This document shows positions 40,507 through 41,075 of a stretch of 41,075 nt of DNA, in pieces. Both the position numbers and the translations under genes were made by a program. Source of the DNA: Betaproteobacteria bacterium (GTDB lineage: Bacteria > Pseudomonadota > Gammaproteobacteria > Burkholderiales > Rhodocyclaceae); the NCBI GenBank assembly GCA_004295105.1, contig SHNC01000067.1, forward strand, positions 1-41,075, in the 5' to 3' direction. The notes beneath the pieces were generated by a model. It ran no database searches and was not told the DNA's origin. It saw only the letters and a program-made list of their open reading frames with translations. Positions within the stretch are counted from its first letter, which is position 1; every line of letters starts with the position of its first letter.

Positions 40507-41075
40507 ATGATGCTGACGCGCTGCCCCGCCTGCCAGACGGTCTTCCGGCTGCATCCGGAGCAGCTCCGTGCCCGCAATGGCGAGGTCCGTTGCGGACATT
40601 GCTTCAACCCCTTCAACGCTCTTCAGCATCGGATCGCCACGCCCGATCAGCCGGCCGACGCGATGCCCGGCCCGGCAGGCGAGGCTCGCCCCCCGTCCCC
40701 GCGCAGCAGGGAACCCACACCGGCGGCTGCGGCAAGTGCGGCCGATACCCTCGACTTCGAGCTGCCGGAATTCCCGCCATTCGACGATGCGCGCCCCGCC
40801 GCCGGCCCGCCCGCGCTCGAACATCGGCCCGGCACGACTCTGCCAGGGGCCGCATCGAGCGCTGCCGAGGCCCCCGCGCCCGACCAGGCCGACCTGGAGG
40901 AACCCACCACGGCTGCCGACGCCCTGCCGGAGGTCATCCGCAGTGCCCGGCGCAGTCCGGCCGAATTCGACGAACGCCCCCCCCGTACGACGAGCAGCAC
41001 GTCCCCGAGCGGATGGACCGAGGACATCTCACGGTCTGCGCCGCCGCCCGCGTACGAGCCCGCGTACGAGCCTAC
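40507..41075 (+). CDS. Zinc-ribbon (MJ0042/DUF3426-type) protein, 3' end cut by window
   Basis: The reading frame is open from ATG 40507 (or 40510) to the window end, at least 189 codons. It starts with a four-cysteine zinc ribbon (LTRCPACQTVF and VRCGHCFNPFNA, residues about 4-39), followed by a long Pro/Ala/Glu-rich disordered stretch. DUF3426 proteins have this plan, with a membrane helix and a C-terminal domain that would lie beyond the window. The position directly after prmA supports the call. The last visible codons form a tandem repeat coding AYEP twice. Function is unknown. Confidence 0.8.
   Translation, partial: MMLTRCPACQTVFRLHPEQLRARNGEVRCGHCFNPFNALQHRIATPDQPADAMPGPAGEARPPSPRSREPTPAAAASAADTLDFELPEFPPFDDARPAAGPPALEHRPGTTLPGAASSAAEAPAPDQADLEEPTTAADALPEVIRSARRSPAEFDERPPRTTSSTSPSGWTEDISRSAPPPAYEPAYEP
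41050..41073 (+). repeat. Tandem 12-bp repeat (AYEP codons) at window edge
   Basis: GCGTACGAGCC plus one base occurs twice in direct succession (41050-41061 and 41062-41073), in frame, coding Ala-Tyr-Glu-Pro each time. More copies may continue past the window end. Confidence 0.6.

Overview
The window is chromosomal DNA of a GC-rich betaproteobacterium, most likely of the order Rhodocyclales (Thauera/Azoarcus-like). That placement is an inference from base composition, from the complete mraZ-to-ftsZ-lpxC division/cell-wall cluster followed by secA, and from the gene sets rsmI-yraN-diaA-dolP and tlpA-accB-accC-prmA. No rRNA or tRNA gene is present to confirm it. Most of the window is core-genome content. 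The only clearly accessory part is the first 7.5 kb.

Bases 1-7550 hold a putative secreted-fibre or biofilm locus. A sigma54-type promoter (441-456) precedes four genes on the plus strand. These encode a 625-residue Gly/Ala-rich cysteine-free secreted protein, a 121-residue secreted protein, an exported stand-alone C39 cysteine peptidase, and a 312-residue secreted protein, ending at a hairpin terminator (4531-4567). Converging from the other side are an outer-membrane barrel protein with an N-terminal coiled coil and a sigma54 activator (bEBP). These two lie behind their own sigma54-type promoter with an adjacent perfect IHF consensus. The combination of C39 peptidase, coiled-coil barrel and secreted fibre candidates parallels the Pseudomonas Fap functional-amyloid system (FapD, FapF, FapB/C/E). 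The secreted proteins do not look like canonical Fap subunits. All three share a short C-terminal motif, which suggests they are substrates or subunits of one machine.

Bases 7773-11345 hold secA (minus), the divergent dciA-like gene (plus) and a small two-helix membrane protein (minus) just downstream of lpxC.

Bases 11345-29380 hold the dcw cluster, all on the minus strand: mraZ, rsmH, ftsL, ftsI, murE, murF, mraY, murD, ftsW, murG, murC, ddl, ftsQ, ftsA, ftsZ, then lpxC. From mraZ to ftsA nearly every junction is a 4-bp ATGA or GTGA overlap. The mraZ promoter is legible (TTGACC-17-TAAAGT) and its -10 is overlaid by four 10-bp-periodic MraZ boxes. ftsZ is set apart by an AT-rich spacer and followed by a hairpin terminator.

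Bases 29681-30222 are the RNase P RNA gene (minus), unusually long because of expansions in the P12 and P13/P14 regions. Downstream in coordinates are a small lipoprotein gene and pyrC (minus), rsmI (minus), yraN-diaA-dolP (plus), mpl (minus), a conserved hypothetical gene coupled to a TlpA-like thioredoxin (plus), accB-accC-prmA (plus), and the start of a zinc-ribbon/DUF3426-type protein that runs off the end of the window.
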